The translations under genes were made by a program, and so were the position numbers. Positions 23,001-30,417 of a DNA stretch of 41,648 nt are shown here, piece by piece; within the stretch, counting starts at the first letter, position 1; each line of letters starts with the position of its first letter. Origin of the DNA: Syntrophobacterales bacterium (GTDB lineage: Bacteria; Desulfobacterota; Desulfobaccia; Desulfobaccales; 0-14-0-80-60-11); contig JAILZL010000027.1 in the NCBI GenBank assembly GCA_023512475.1, positions 1-41,648 on the forward strand, read 5' to 3'. Under the pieces are notes generated by a model. It saw nothing but the letters and a program-made list of their open reading frames with translations. It was not told where the DNA came from and ran no database searches.

Positions 23001-23500
23001 TGCGCCGCCAGACCTTTGAGCCGGTGGAGCTCTCCTACACCGAGGAGCAGGCCCGCAAAGAGGCGGCCCGCTGTCTGCGCTGCGACGTCTGCATCCGCTG
23101 CAGCATCTGCGAGCAGACCTGCCGGGACAAGATGAAGGTGGCGGCCCTGAAATTCCGCCAGATCAGCGCCACCGAGCGGGTGCTGGTGGACTACCCCCGG
23201 GCGGCCCAGCGCTGCATCGCCTGCGGCGCCTGTGCCTTGGCCTGTCCCACGCAGGCCATCGATTATGTGGAGGGGCCGGATTATCGGGAGGTGCGCCTGT
23301 GCGGCACGGTCTTCAACCACCTGGAGACCCCCCGCTGCGCCCGGTGCGGCCAGGCCTTTGTGCCCCCCCGGTATCTGGAGTATGTCACCCACCGCATTGA
23401 GAAAGTGATGGAGAAACCGGTGCTTCGCCGGCTCTGCCCGGCCTGCGCCCGGGAGCGACGGGCGGAGTCTTTGGCCGCGCCCTTCGCCTACCTGGAATGA
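20090..23500 (+). CDS. NuoF-like / GltD-like / ferredoxin fusion (NADPH-linked flavin-FeS oxidoreductase)
   Basis: An 1136-residue fusion. Residues 40-510 align by pattern with the NADH-dehydrogenase flavoprotein NuoF, including an SLBB-like segment (343-390). Key sites are lost: GWRGVAGK (53-60) where the 2Fe-2S Cys should be, no GRGGAGFPTG (see FGLLTTRPLGPRW, 164-176), no CNADEGEPG (NAAPPLQGATPEM, 191-203), and only two of three clustered Cys (HCPGCAPL, 443-450). Residues 515-930 are GltD-like: FeS segments with C517, C522, C530, C534, C569, C573, C577, C581; FAD motif VVGSGPAGL (624-632); NADPH motif IIGGGNAAMDAA (756-767) with SYRRTRAEMPA; second FAD motif AGGDAVTGPSTV. Residues 995-1052 are a two-cluster ferredoxin. 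A CxxC pair domain ends it (C1083, C1086, C1116, C1119). The start could be ATG 20090 or GTG 20114. Confidence 0.9.
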   Translation: MAPNQHRHVMTVSIATFPGADLTPALEVERAFHEEIRRRSLDELGEVTVRLVGWRGVAGKDVVLEIRDRLGTHLYELVTPDMVPRIVASHVDDGRPLSQWLVGKDFQEFYESQKPYISELAGRIDPLSWEEYQDYDGYKGLRTFFSQGFDSFLQKVVAAGFCEFGLLTTRPLGPRWCEIRVEKEHPILVVNAAPPLQGATPEMFLLEALPHQVLEGIFLATQTLKVDEAVVYLHERAELAASRLKEAWKAFQASRLWPAKEPPVRLHVVRGQGTYLMDDEELLIRSVSGSLPPDFWERHPKPTFLCHSLMVVASLPFIAQQPVAWFRKLGLECAPGTMIFRLAGAVERPGFVEVPLTATLGQVVMEIGGGWRHGRTPKGVLVGGPTGGLFPASLQNLTLHHETIREMGGSLALGLIEALDERHCVVDHVRRQLAFILEQPGAHCPGCAPLLTGIKALLDRVVDGSGTRETIDELERRAQELKRKGSCQLGRQAANPLLTSLAYFRDEYLAHVENHYCDAHVCPKLLSAPCHLACPAGIDIPSFLALMAQGRHQEAWEVMRQDNPFPWVCGLICPHPCERACVRGNLDEPINIRYLKAFASEWVDRHNRMDPPEPAPPTGRKVAVVGSGPAGLTCAYFLALRGHTVTIFEAHEQPGGLLVEAIPDYRLPRTVVGKEIDLIKALGVEIRTGITVGRDITLEELRAQGYEAFFLGVGAHLGYRLKIEGETDYPQVMDVISFLSRVYLGNREKPADKVVIIGGGNAAMDAARTCLRLGCSEVHVSYRRTRAEMPAHPEEVEQALEEGVQIHFLTIPIRIGGEGKVEYLECLQAELGRPDASGRRRPIPIPESNFRLEVGAVITAIGQQPDFCPFPEPPVATTPWCTIVTEEPTKRTTVPDIFAGGDAVTGPSTVVEAIAQGKQAALEIHHYLSGNGGPPPRVRFQKRLKLPFQVMPAPEKLGNHRTPVPMLPPAVRRQTFEPVELSYTEEQARKEAARCLRCDVCIRCSICEQTCRDKMKVAALKFRQISATERVLVDYPRAAQRCIACGACALACPTQAIDYVEGPDYREVRLCGTVFNHLETPRCARCGQAFVPPRYLEYVTHRIEKVMEKPVLRRLCPACARERRAESLAAPFAYLE

Positions 23501-24156
23501 GGGTTCAGGGAGCGTATCGGGGGACGGAACTGCCGGAGCTGGCGCCGGACAGGGGAACCGATCCCGGCGGCGGCCGGCGCCTGGCGGATCCGGAGCCGCG
23601 CCCGGGAGGGTGGCTGAGGCGGGTTGCCCCGCTCCTGGCCCTGGGGGTGGTGCTCGCCCTCCTGCCGGGGGAGGCGGCCCCTCAGAGGCGTTCGGGCCGG
23701 CTGGGCAGGTCCGGGGCGGCGGCCGACCTCCAGTATCTCCCGGAGGTGGAGCGGGGGATTTTCCGCCTCACCAACGAGGCGCGCCGCAAACAGGGGGTGC
23801 CCGTCCTCACCTGGGATGCCTCCCTGGCCCGGGCGGCCCGGGCTCACAGCGCCGACATGCTCCAGCGGGCCTATCTGCAGCACGAGAGCCCGGAGGGCCG
23901 CACACCTCAGGAGCGGCTGACCCAGGCCGCGCCCTATGCTGTGGCCGCCAGCGGCGAGAACCTGTGGGGCGCCCAGGGCTCCCACCCGCTGGACCCGGAG
24001 CGCCTGCCCCGCATCATTGTGGACACCTGGCTGGCCAGCCCCGGGCACCGGGCCAATCTCCTGAACCCCGCCTTCACCGACATGGGGGTGGGGGTGGCCC
24101 GGCAAGGGACCGCCATCCGGGCCACCCAGGTCTTTGCCCGGCCCCGCCAGCCGTGA
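23497..24156 (+). CDS. CAP/SCP-domain protein, membrane-anchored or secreted
   Basis: A 219-residue protein. After a polar N-terminal stretch of about 38 residues comes one hydrophobic segment (WLRRVAPLLALGVVLALLPGEAA), a signal or signal-anchor. Residues of about 82-217 form a CAP (SCP/PR-1, YkwD-like) domain: IFRLTNEARRKQGVPVL, LARAARAHSADM, HESPEGRTPQERL, SGENLW and WLASPGHRANLLNPAF with the conserved His and Glu residues. Bacterial CAP proteins are extracytoplasmic and of uncertain activity. The ATG overlaps the stop of the preceding gene by four bases (ATGA), so it is translationally coupled, odd for a secreted protein beside a cytosolic oxidoreductase. Confidence 0.88.
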   Translation: MRVQGAYRGTELPELAPDRGTDPGGGRRLADPEPRPGGWLRRVAPLLALGVVLALLPGEAAPQRRSGRLGRSGAAADLQYLPEVERGIFRLTNEARRKQGVPVLTWDASLARAARAHSADMLQRAYLQHESPEGRTPQERLTQAAPYAVAASGENLWGAQGSHPLDPERLPRIIVDTWLASPGHRANLLNPAFTDMGVGVARQGTAIRATQVFARPRQP

Positions 24157-24269
24157 GCGGGTGAGCGGCCAGGCCGGAACTCGCTCCGCTCCCCGGTGGA
24201 GGTCACCGGCGGGAGGCGGCGGGGGGCCTGGGAGCGGCAATAGGTATTTGCATCTTTGTGAAAGGGCCG

Positions 24270-24297
24270 TTGACTTTTTCCTGACTATCATTATGTT
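24270..24297 (+). promoter_or_regulatory. tauE-like gene promoter
   Basis: TTGACT (24270-24275), 16-base spacer, TATGTT (24292-24297), in an AT-rich patch of an otherwise GC-rich 246-base gap (24157-24402). It is followed by about 100 bases of GC-rich leader before the strong AGGAGG of the TauE-like gene. Nothing else was seen in the gap. Confidence 0.55.
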
Positions 24298-24402
24298 TAA
24301 ATAACTTTTCCGGCCGCCGGGGCCGTTTCGGGCGGCTCCGTGGCCACCCCGCCGGGGCCCTCCCCGGTGTGTTTTTCCCGACTTCACTTTCAGGAGGTTT
24401 GA

Positions 24403-25713
24403 ATGAAGAACAAGTATCTGGCCCTGCTCTCTCTCCTTGTCTGCCTGACGCTGGCCGCGCTGCCGGTGGCGGCCCAGGAGGCAGGCAAAACCCCGGCTCC
24501 GGAAGCCGCCCCGCCGGCGGTGGCGCCGCAGCCGACTCCTCCGACAGCCCCGGCCCCGACCCCGGAAGCCGCCAAGCCGGCCCCTCCGGCTCCCGGGCCG
24601 GAAGCGGCCAAACCCACGGCCCCGGCTGCCAAGGTGTCCAAACTGGAAGAAGCCATCGCCAAGACCCCCAAAGGCACCGGCAAAGGCGAGATCAACCCCG
24701 AGGCGCCCAAAGGCTTCATGGGCATCCCCGGCGCGCCCCGACATTTCTGGCTCTGGTATATCCTCTGGGGCACCTGGGTGGGCTGGATCTTCTCCTCCGT
24801 GGGCGCCTTCGGCGGCATTATGGCCGGAGTGGGCCACATCACCGTCTTCGGCCTGTCGGATTACGCCGCTACCTTCAAAAAGACCAGCCCGGCCTTAAAC
24901 AAGCTCATCACCGACTCCATCCGCACCAGCAACCAGTATCTGGTGGCGCTGTCGGCCCTGATCTCCTCCTTCACCTACTGGCGGATGGGGCGGTTGGTGC
25001 TGCCCTTGGGCCTGTGCCTGGCCATCGGGGGCCTGCTGGCCGGGTATCTGGTGCCCCTCTTCACCGTGGGCAAGATGGATGTGAGCCTGTATGTGGGCTT
25101 CTTCGGCATCATTGTCTTTGCCGTGGCCTTCGTCCTGTTTTACGAAACCACCCCCCGGGGGATGGAAGCCCGCAAGGCGGCCCGGGCGGCGGCCAAGGCC
25201 TTTGAGGATGCCCATATCCGCAAGACGGCTGAGGTCTCTACGGAGCATGCCCTGGGGGTCCAGGTGACCAAATGGAGCCCCAGCCGCATCCACTTCACTT
25301 TTTATGGGGTGGAGTTCTCCTTCAATCCCCTCTGGCCCCTGTTGGGCGGCTTCATCATCAACGGCATCTCCGCCCTCATCGGGGTGGGGGGCGGCTTCCT
25401 CTATGTGCCCTTCCTCACCTCGGTGGCGGGCCTGCCCATGTTCATCGTGGCCGGCACCTCGGCCTTGGCGGTTTTGGTGGGCATGATCGTCAACATCTTC
25501 AACATGATGGTGATGCGGGCCGTGCCGGTGGATTTTCTCCTGATCTTCACCGAGCTCATCGGCATTGCCATCGGCTCCGTGCTGGGCCCCATCACCTCCA
25601 AGAAGATTCCCGAGGTCTGGCTGAAGCGCATCTTTGTGGTGCTGGCCCTGTACGTAGGCATCGGCTACGTGACCAAGGGCTTCCTGGGCAAGTCCGTCTT
25701 ACCGGGAATGTAA
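24403..25713 (+). CDS. TauE/SafE-family sulfite or organosulfonate exporter with Pro/Ala-rich N-terminal domain
   Basis: A 436-residue membrane protein. It opens with a signal-like helix (ALLSLLVCLTLAALPVAA), then a ~70-residue Pro/Ala/Lys-rich low-complexity linker. From residue ~108 (HFWLWYILWGTWVGWIFSSVGAF) comes the TauE/SafE membrane domain, in two halves: the second includes ISALIGVGGGFLYVPFLT, the family Gly-rich motif, with GTSALAVLVGMIVNIFNM. About eight membrane segments are visible, with a soluble loop between halves (about 245-300). TauE/SafE proteins export sulfite or sulfonates, fitting the sulfur setting. ATG has AGGAGG six bases upstream. The extended N-terminus is a feature seen in sulfate-reducer homologues (family knowledge, not checked here). 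Confidence 0.88.
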   Translation: MKNKYLALLSLLVCLTLAALPVAAQEAGKTPAPEAAPPAVAPQPTPPTAPAPTPEAAKPAPPAPGPEAAKPTAPAAKVSKLEEAIAKTPKGTGKGEINPEAPKGFMGIPGAPRHFWLWYILWGTWVGWIFSSVGAFGGIMAGVGHITVFGLSDYAATFKKTSPALNKLITDSIRTSNQYLVALSALISSFTYWRMGRLVLPLGLCLAIGGLLAGYLVPLFTVGKMDVSLYVGFFGIIVFAVAFVLFYETTPRGMEARKAARAAAKAFEDAHIRKTAEVSTEHALGVQVTKWSPSRIHFTFYGVEFSFNPLWPLLGGFIINGISALIGVGGGFLYVPFLTSVAGLPMFIVAGTSALAVLVGMIVNIFNMMVMRAVPVDFLLIFTELIGIAIGSVLGPITSKKIPEVWLKRIFVVLALYVGIGYVTKGFLGKSVLPGM

Positions 25714-25721
25714 GTTGGTGT

Positions 25722-25746
25722 GGGGCCGGGGTAAAAGCCCGGCCCC
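25722..25746 (+). terminator. Hairpin after the tauE-like gene
   Basis: Perfect 9-bp stem GGGGCCGGG/CCCGGCCCC with loop GTAAAAG, starting nine bases after the stop. There is no T-run after it. It shares the A-rich loop with 3573-3598 and 4771-4792. Confidence 0.5.
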
Positions 25747-25799
25747 CAGCAGATCCGTGGTCCGGGGCCGGGACACTCCGGCCCCTCTTTCTCTCCGCC

Positions 25800-26324
25800 A
25801 TGGACATGCCCTGGCCCTTTGCGGCCCTGGACCCCTACCTCATCCGGTTCTACCGTCTCACCGGCCGGGCGGTGGCGGATTTTTATCTCGGCACCTTCGT
25901 GCTGGCCCTCCATGCCCTGGCCCTGGGGGAGCTGAGCCTGTGGCTGGCCCGGCGGCTGGTGGGCCCCTATCTGGAGGAGACCGCCGCCCGGGCCCGGCAC
26001 TACCAGGAGCTCTCCATCGAGGCCCTGAAGGTCGGGGACCGGGCGGCCTATGAAGCGGCCAACAAGCTGGCCAACGAGGCCTTCAGCAAAGCCTTCTTCC
26101 AGCAGCTGGCCCTCTCCGGGGCCTTTTTCTGGCCGGCCCCGCTGGCCCTGGCCTGGATGCAGTACCGCTTCCTGGGGGTGGACATTCCCCTTCCGGGCAC
26201 CGGCCTTTCCCTGGGCTTCATCGGCGCCTTCATCCTGTGCTACCTTGCCGCTTATTTTTGCTGGAAGCGCCTCCTGAAGCTGGTGGGCCGGTGGTGGCCG
26301 GTGCCGGCCCCGCCCCCGTCCTGA
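25800..26324 (+). CDS. Uncharacterised three-helix membrane protein
   Basis: A 174-residue inner-membrane protein. Three hydrophobic segments are clear: FYLGTFVLALHALALGELSLWLA (about 29-51), FFQQLALSGAFFWPAPLALAW and LGFIGAFILCYLAAYFCW. Between the first two lies a charged amphipathic stretch (ARHYQELSIEALKVGDRAAYEAANKLANEAFSKA in pieces) that may form a coiled hairpin on one side. This TM1-coil-TM2-TM3 order recalls DUF106/EMC3-type Oxa1-superfamily proteins, a comparison made by eye only. It follows the TauE-like gene by 86 bases across a hairpin. No good ribosome-binding site precedes ATG 25800. Function unknown. Confidence 0.65.
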   Translation: MDMPWPFAALDPYLIRFYRLTGRAVADFYLGTFVLALHALALGELSLWLARRLVGPYLEETAARARHYQELSIEALKVGDRAAYEAANKLANEAFSKAFFQQLALSGAFFWPAPLALAWMQYRFLGVDIPLPGTGLSLGFIGAFILCYLAAYFCWKRLLKLVGRWWPVPAPPPS

Positions 26325-26491
26325 AGAAGCGAACCCTTCCCGCCTTGCAGACCCCACCCCTTCATGCTAACTTAAGGCCGAGGGCAGATTTTTTTCCGCA
26401 GAGAGCGGGCCCGGAACACGGGTCGGAGCGGCGGGCTCCCTGGCCCCGTGCCCCCAGGCCCTTCGCACACTCGCACCACAAGGAGGGAGTT

Positions 26492-27478
26492 ATGGGCAAG
26501 GTAGCCATCAACGGGATGGGCCGCATCGGCCGGGCGGCGTTGCGCATCATCATGGACACCCCGCAATTGGAGCTGGTGGCGGTCAATGACCTCATGCCCC
26601 TGGACAACCTGGTCTATCTTTTGCGCTACGATACCGTGTACGGCCGCTATCACCGGAAGGTGGAGGCCCTTGACGGCCAGCTGGCGGTGGACGGCAGGAT
26701 CATCCGGACCTTCAATGTCAAGGACCCGGCCCAGCTCCCCTGGAAGGACCTGGGGGTGGACCTGGTCTTTGAGTGCACCGGCGTCTTCACCAACTATGAG
26801 GGGCTCACCAAACACCTGCAGGCGGGGGCCAGGTATGCCCTGCTCTCCGCGCCCCCCAAAGACAATCTCTGCACCATCGTGCATGGCGTCACCCAGCCCG
26901 GCGGGGAGCAGGCCTTCTCCTGCGCCAGCTGCACCACCAACTGCATCGCACCGGTGATTGAGGTGCTGGGGCGCCGCATCGGCATCAGGAAGGCCATCAT
27001 GACCACCATCCACGCCTACACCTCCAGCCAGCTCATTGTGGACGGGCCCGCCAAGAAGTGGGCCCGGGGCCGGGCCGGGGCCGCCAACTTCGTGCCCACC
27101 TCCACCGGCGCCGCCAAGGCGGTCACCGAGATCCTGCCCCAATACGCGGGCAAGTTCGACGGGGTGGCGGTGCGGGGTCCGGTGCCCTGCGGCTCCCTGG
27201 CCGACATCACCATGCTCATGGAGCGCCCCACCACCGTGAAGGAGGTGAATGACATCCTCATCGAGGAGTCGGAGACCCCCCGGTATAAAGACATCCTGGG
27301 CGTCAGCCATGATCCCCTGGTGTCCTCCGACATCATCCAGGACCCCCGGGCCGCGGTGGTGGAGCTCAGCATGACCCAGGTGGTGGACGGCGACCTGGTG
27401 AAGGTCATGGCCTGGTATGACAATGAGTGGGGCTACACCAACCAGATGATCCGGGAAGCCATCCGGCTGCTGGGCTGA
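26492..27478 (+). CDS. gap: Glyceraldehyde-3-phosphate dehydrogenase, type I
   Basis: A 328-residue cytosolic glycolytic/gluconeogenic enzyme that converts glyceraldehyde 3-phosphate, phosphate and NAD to 1,3-bisphosphoglycerate. NAD-binding INGMGRIGR (6-14), Asp in AVNDL (Asp33) consistent with NAD preference, catalytic Cys147 in ASCTTNC, partner His174 in IHAYTSSQ, and the tail WYDNEWGYTNQM are all present. The reading frame is open far upstream, but ATG 26492 has AGGAGGG six bases before it and begins directly with the NAD fold. The 167-base gap upstream has no strong promoter. A GC-rich hairpin followed by CCTTTTCT marks the end. Confidence 0.96.
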   Translation: MGKVAINGMGRIGRAALRIIMDTPQLELVAVNDLMPLDNLVYLLRYDTVYGRYHRKVEALDGQLAVDGRIIRTFNVKDPAQLPWKDLGVDLVFECTGVFTNYEGLTKHLQAGARYALLSAPPKDNLCTIVHGVTQPGGEQAFSCASCTTNCIAPVIEVLGRRIGIRKAIMTTIHAYTSSQLIVDGPAKKWARGRAGAANFVPTSTGAAKAVTEILPQYAGKFDGVAVRGPVPCGSLADITMLMERPTTVKEVNDILIEESETPRYKDILGVSHDPLVSSDIIQDPRAAVVELSMTQVVDGDLVKVMAWYDNEWGYTNQMIREAIRLLG

Positions 27479-27490
27479 AGGTCTGAAGAG

Positions 27491-27518
27491 GGGACCGGGG
27501 AGCAGGTGCCCCGGTCCC
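27491..27518 (+). terminator. Hairpin after gap
   Basis: Perfect 10-bp stem GGGACCGGGG/CCCCGGTCCC with loop AGCAGGTG, starting 12 bases after the gap stop. It is followed five bases later by a short T-run (CCTTTTCT). This is the best intrinsic-terminator candidate in the window, though the GH15 start lies only 27 bases further. Confidence 0.6.
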
Positions 27519-27545
27519 TGACCTTTTCTCACCCTCGAGGAGGCC

Positions 27546-29603
27546 ATGCCCCGGGATCTGCCCCTGTCCAACGGCCGCCTGCTCGTCTGCTTTGACCGGG
27601 ACTACTGCCTTCGGGACCTGTATTTCCCCCATGTGGGCCAGGAAAACCACGTCCTGGGGGCCCGCTGCCGCCTGGGGGTGTGGGTGGACGGCCGCTTTTC
27701 CTGGGTAGGGGAGGAGTGGCGCCGGGAGCTCCTTTACGCCCCGGACACCCTGGTGACGGATGTGCGCCTCTACCATGACTCCCTTCAGCTGCTGCTGCGC
27801 TGCCGGGATGCGGTGGACTTCCATGAAGATGTATGGCTCCGGGAGGTGGAGGTGGAAAACCTGGCCCCGGACCCCCGGGAGGTGCGCCTCTTCTTCTCCC
27901 TGGATCTGAGCATTTCCGGCAACAACGTGGGGGACACCGCCGCCTTTGACCCCAAAAGCGGCGGGTTGCTGCACTACAAGGGCGCCCGCTACTTTTTGGC
28001 CAACGCCTGGGGGGACAATCCCGACGGCCTGGAGCAGTTCGCGGTGGGGGAAAAGGGCCTGCCCGGCAAGGAGGGCACCTGGCGGGATGCGGAAGACGGC
28101 CTCCTCTCCGGCAATCCCATTGCCCAAGGCTCGGTGGACTCGGTTTTAGGGGTGAGTCTCACGGTGCCGGGGATGGATCGGCGCTCCGCCTACTTCTGGC
28201 TGGCCGCGGGGGAAAACCGGGCGGAGGTGCAGGCCCTGGACCGCCTGGTGAAATCCCGCCACCCGGCCCGGCTCCTCAAGCGCACCGCCGACTACTGGAC
28301 CCTTTGGATCAAAAAGGAATCGCCGCCTTTGGGGCTCCTGCCCGCCAAGGTGGGGGAGCTCTATCACCGCAGCCTCCTGATCCTCCGCACCCAGACCGAC
28401 GCCCAGGGGGGCATTCTGGCGGGCAACGACTCGGACGTCATCCATTTCAACCGGGACACCTACTCCTATGTCTGGCCCCGGGACGGTGCTTTGGTGGCCC
28501 ACGCCCTGGACCTGGCCGGGCATCCCACCGCCCCCCGCCATTTCTTCCGCTTCATGGCCCGGCTGGTGGAACCGGAGGGCTGTCTGCTGCACAAATACAA
28601 CCCGGACGGCACCCTGGCCTCCTCCTGGCACCCCTGGTATGAGGACGGCCAGCCCCAGTTGCCCATCCAGGAGGACTCCACCGCCCTGGTGGTCTGGGCC
28701 CTGTGGCACCACTTCGTCTCTTACCGGGATCTGGACGTCATCAAGCCCCTGTATCGCCCCCTGGTGAAGAAGGCGGCGGAGTTCATGTGCGCCTACCGGG
28801 ATCCGGAGACCGGGCTGCCGGCCCCCTCCTACGACCTGTGGGAGGAGCGCCGGGGCATCTCCGGCTTCACGGTGGGTGCGGTCTTCGGCGGCCTCACCGC
28901 CGCGGCCCTGTTTTGCATGGTCTTCGGGGAGGAAGAGCTCTCGGCCCGCTACCGGCAGGTGGCGGCGGAGATCCGGGATGCCGCCTCCCAGCATCTCTGG
29001 CGGCCCGAGGCCGGGCGTTTCTGCCGGATGCTCCACCGGGGGCCGGAGGGCACCCTGACGCCGGACCTGACCCCGGACGCCAGCCTCTGGGGCCTGTTTG
29101 CCTTCGGCCTGTATGCCGCCGAGGACCCCCGCATCGCCGCCACCCTGGCCTGTCTGCGGGAGCGCCTCTGGGTCCCCGGCCCGGTGGGGGGCATGGCCCG
29201 CTATGAAGGCGACCCCTACCACCGGGTGAGCCCGGAGGGCCCAGGCAACCCCTGGTTTCTCTGCACCCTGTGGCTGGCGGATTATCTCCTGGAGCGGGGG
29301 GACGAGGCGGGGGAAGAGGAGGCCCTGGGCCTCCTCACCTGGGTGGCGGACCATGCCCTGCCCAGCGGGGTGCTGGCGGAGCAGCTCCATCCCCTCACCG
29401 GCGAGCCGCTGTCGGTCTCCCCCCTCACCTGGAGCCACGCCACCTATGTGACCACGCTGCACCGTCTCCTCAAGCGGCGGGCGAAAAAGGGCGCCCTGCC
29501 GGAGGCCCCCGCCGCCTTTGCCCCCTATCTGCGCCCCGAGGACTGGATCGAGCGCCTGTATGCCCAGACCTGCGACTCCATCCACGGCCTCTGCAAGCTC
29601 TAG
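27546..29603 (+). CDS. GH15 glucoamylase / glucodextranase-like hydrolase
   Basis: A 685-residue glycoside hydrolase family 15 protein releasing glucose from alpha-glucans. The N-terminal half (1 to ~260) is a beta-sandwich domain, typical of prokaryotic glucoamylases. The (alpha/alpha)6 catalytic domain starts near 265. FNRDTYSYVWPRDGALVAHALD is the substrate-binding motif, SYDLWEERRG gives the general acid (E433) and VLAEQLHP the general base (E612). There is no signal peptide, so it acts on intracellular glucan, probably glycogen or maltodextrin. It has a good GAGGAGG start and lies 67 bases after gap. A dispersed hairpin repeat begins about ten bases after its stop. Confidence 0.92.
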   Translation: MPRDLPLSNGRLLVCFDRDYCLRDLYFPHVGQENHVLGARCRLGVWVDGRFSWVGEEWRRELLYAPDTLVTDVRLYHDSLQLLLRCRDAVDFHEDVWLREVEVENLAPDPREVRLFFSLDLSISGNNVGDTAAFDPKSGGLLHYKGARYFLANAWGDNPDGLEQFAVGEKGLPGKEGTWRDAEDGLLSGNPIAQGSVDSVLGVSLTVPGMDRRSAYFWLAAGENRAEVQALDRLVKSRHPARLLKRTADYWTLWIKKESPPLGLLPAKVGELYHRSLLILRTQTDAQGGILAGNDSDVIHFNRDTYSYVWPRDGALVAHALDLAGHPTAPRHFFRFMARLVEPEGCLLHKYNPDGTLASSWHPWYEDGQPQLPIQEDSTALVVWALWHHFVSYRDLDVIKPLYRPLVKKAAEFMCAYRDPETGLPAPSYDLWEERRGISGFTVGAVFGGLTAAALFCMVFGEEELSARYRQVAAEIRDAASQHLWRPEAGRFCRMLHRGPEGTLTPDLTPDASLWGLFAFGLYAAEDPRIAATLACLRERLWVPGPVGGMARYEGDPYHRVSPEGPGNPWFLCTLWLADYLLERGDEAGEEEALGLLTWVADHALPSGVLAEQLHPLTGEPLSVSPLTWSHATYVTTLHRLLKRRAKKGALPEAPAAFAPYLRPEDWIERLYAQTCDSIHGLCKL

Positions 29604-29613
29604 CCGGGGTGAA

Positions 29614-29672
29614 AAAGGTGCTTCGGGGAAGGGGGCCAGGGGTCGCAGACCCCCGCCCCTTCCCCCAACCCC
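29614..29672 (+). repeat. Dispersed hairpin repeat, copy A
   Basis: A ~59-base element beginning AAAGGTGCTTCGGGGAAGG and ending in a C-rich run. A second copy begins at 41591; about nine in ten bases match. It folds as a nested hairpin: inner stem GGGGTC/GACCCC around a three-base loop GCA (639-653), outer stem GGGGAAGGGG (29625-29634) with CCCCTTCCCC (29656-29665). Both copies lie just downstream of a plus-strand gene end. It may be a terminator-like or REP-like intergenic repeat. Confidence 0.7.
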
Positions 29673-29748
29673 AGAAAGGGGATGCGCCTTCGCCAAACCG
29701 GCAAGACCGGCCGGCCTCATCCCCCAGATTTCGGGGTGGGAGGTTTGT

Positions 29749-29764
29749 CCTCAGCCTGCTGAGG
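29749..29764. terminator. Short inverted repeat between convergent genes
   Basis: CCTCAGC-CT-GCTGAGG is a perfect 7-bp inverted repeat with a two-base centre, five bases from the stop of the minus-strand PNPOx-like gene and between convergent transcripts. Its tight centre suits a protein site or a cruciform as well as a terminator; there is no T-run. Confidence 0.35.
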
Positions 29765-29768
29765 CGGT

Positions 29769-30221
29769 TCAGAGGGGCGGATACAGCTGGCGCACCTCCT
29801 GAAACCGGGTGACCAGGACGCATCTCTCCACCGTCACCAGCAGGAGGGCGCAGGCGGGTTGGGAGACGAAGTCCTGAAGATAGGGATGCTTGGTCAGGTA
29901 GAGCTCCAGGTACGGCTGGCGCTCCCGGCCGATGAGCTCCCGGGCCCTTCCCAGCACCGTGAGGGCCGCGGCCTCCTGAAAATCCTCCGGCCGATTGGCC
30001 CGGTTGTCCACCAGCAGCGCCACCCGGGGGTCGGCCAGCAGATTGGCGAACTTGTGGGTGTCCCGCCGGGTGGCAAAGACCACCTGCCGCAGATCGTCCG
30101 TGGCGGCAAAGGCCATGAGATTGGCATACGGCTGCCCCTGAGCCTGGGTGGCCAGCACCGCCAGGGGCTGGGAATGCAACAGCCCCCGGATCACCGCCCC
30201 TGTACCATCCCGATCCGCCAC
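29769..30221 (-). CDS. Pyridoxamine 5'-phosphate oxidase-like FMN-binding protein
   Basis: A 150-residue split-barrel flavin-binding protein. GLLHSQPLAVLATQAQGQPYANLMAFA is the typical first strand pair, VVFATRRDTHKFANLLADPRVALLVDN the central FMN-binding segment, and TVLGRARELI the following strand. The family includes pyridoxamine phosphate oxidases, haem-utilisation proteins and F420 or FMN reductases. The substrate cannot be read from sequence. I chose GTG at 30221 because GGGAGG lies six bases upstream; the open frame extends 80 codons further upstream with no homologous look. It runs convergent with GH15 and divergent from ubiE. Confidence 0.8.
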   Translation of the reverse strand: MADRDGTGAVIRGLLHSQPLAVLATQAQGQPYANLMAFAATDDLRQVVFATRRDTHKFANLLADPRVALLVDNRANRPEDFQEAAALTVLGRARELIGRERQPYLELYLTKHPYLQDFVSQPACALLLVTVERCVLVTRFQEVRQLYPPL

Positions 30222-30269
30222 CTGTTTCCTCCCTTTCCCCGGCCCCAGCCTGCCTTCCGGGACCAGGGT

Positions 30270-30278
30270 TGGTATAAT
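30270..30278 (+). promoter_or_regulatory. Extended -10 element upstream of ubiE/menG
   Basis: TGGTATAAT is a textbook extended -10 (TGnTATAAT), with a weak -35 in front. It lies about 140 bases before the ubiE start. Confidence 0.5.
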
Positions 30279-30367
30279 AAGGGGTGCGGGCTTTGGGCCG
30301 GAGGTCGTGACCCCCGGCCCGCGCTCCTCAGCCTCTCCCTCACCCCTCAGGGGAGGGAAGTGTCCCG

Positions 30368-30394
30368 GGGGAGGGGGGCGCCCCGGCCCTCCCC
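30368..30394 (+). other. Strong leader hairpin before ubiE/menG
   Basis: GGGGAGGG/CCCTCCCC stem enclosing GGGCGCCCCGG, itself palindromic, ends 23 bases before the start codon, which lacks a ribosome-binding site. It could limit translation or end part of the transcripts. Confidence 0.4.
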
Positions 30395-30417
30395 GCAACC
30401 CACCGTCCGAGTCCGGC

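Noticed and set aside
19985..23392. A 1135-codon open frame antisense to the NuoF/GltD fusion
   Set aside because: It is a shadow of G/C-biased third positions. The translation is Gly/Pro/His/Leu-rich without domains, while the plus frame has many catalytic motifs.
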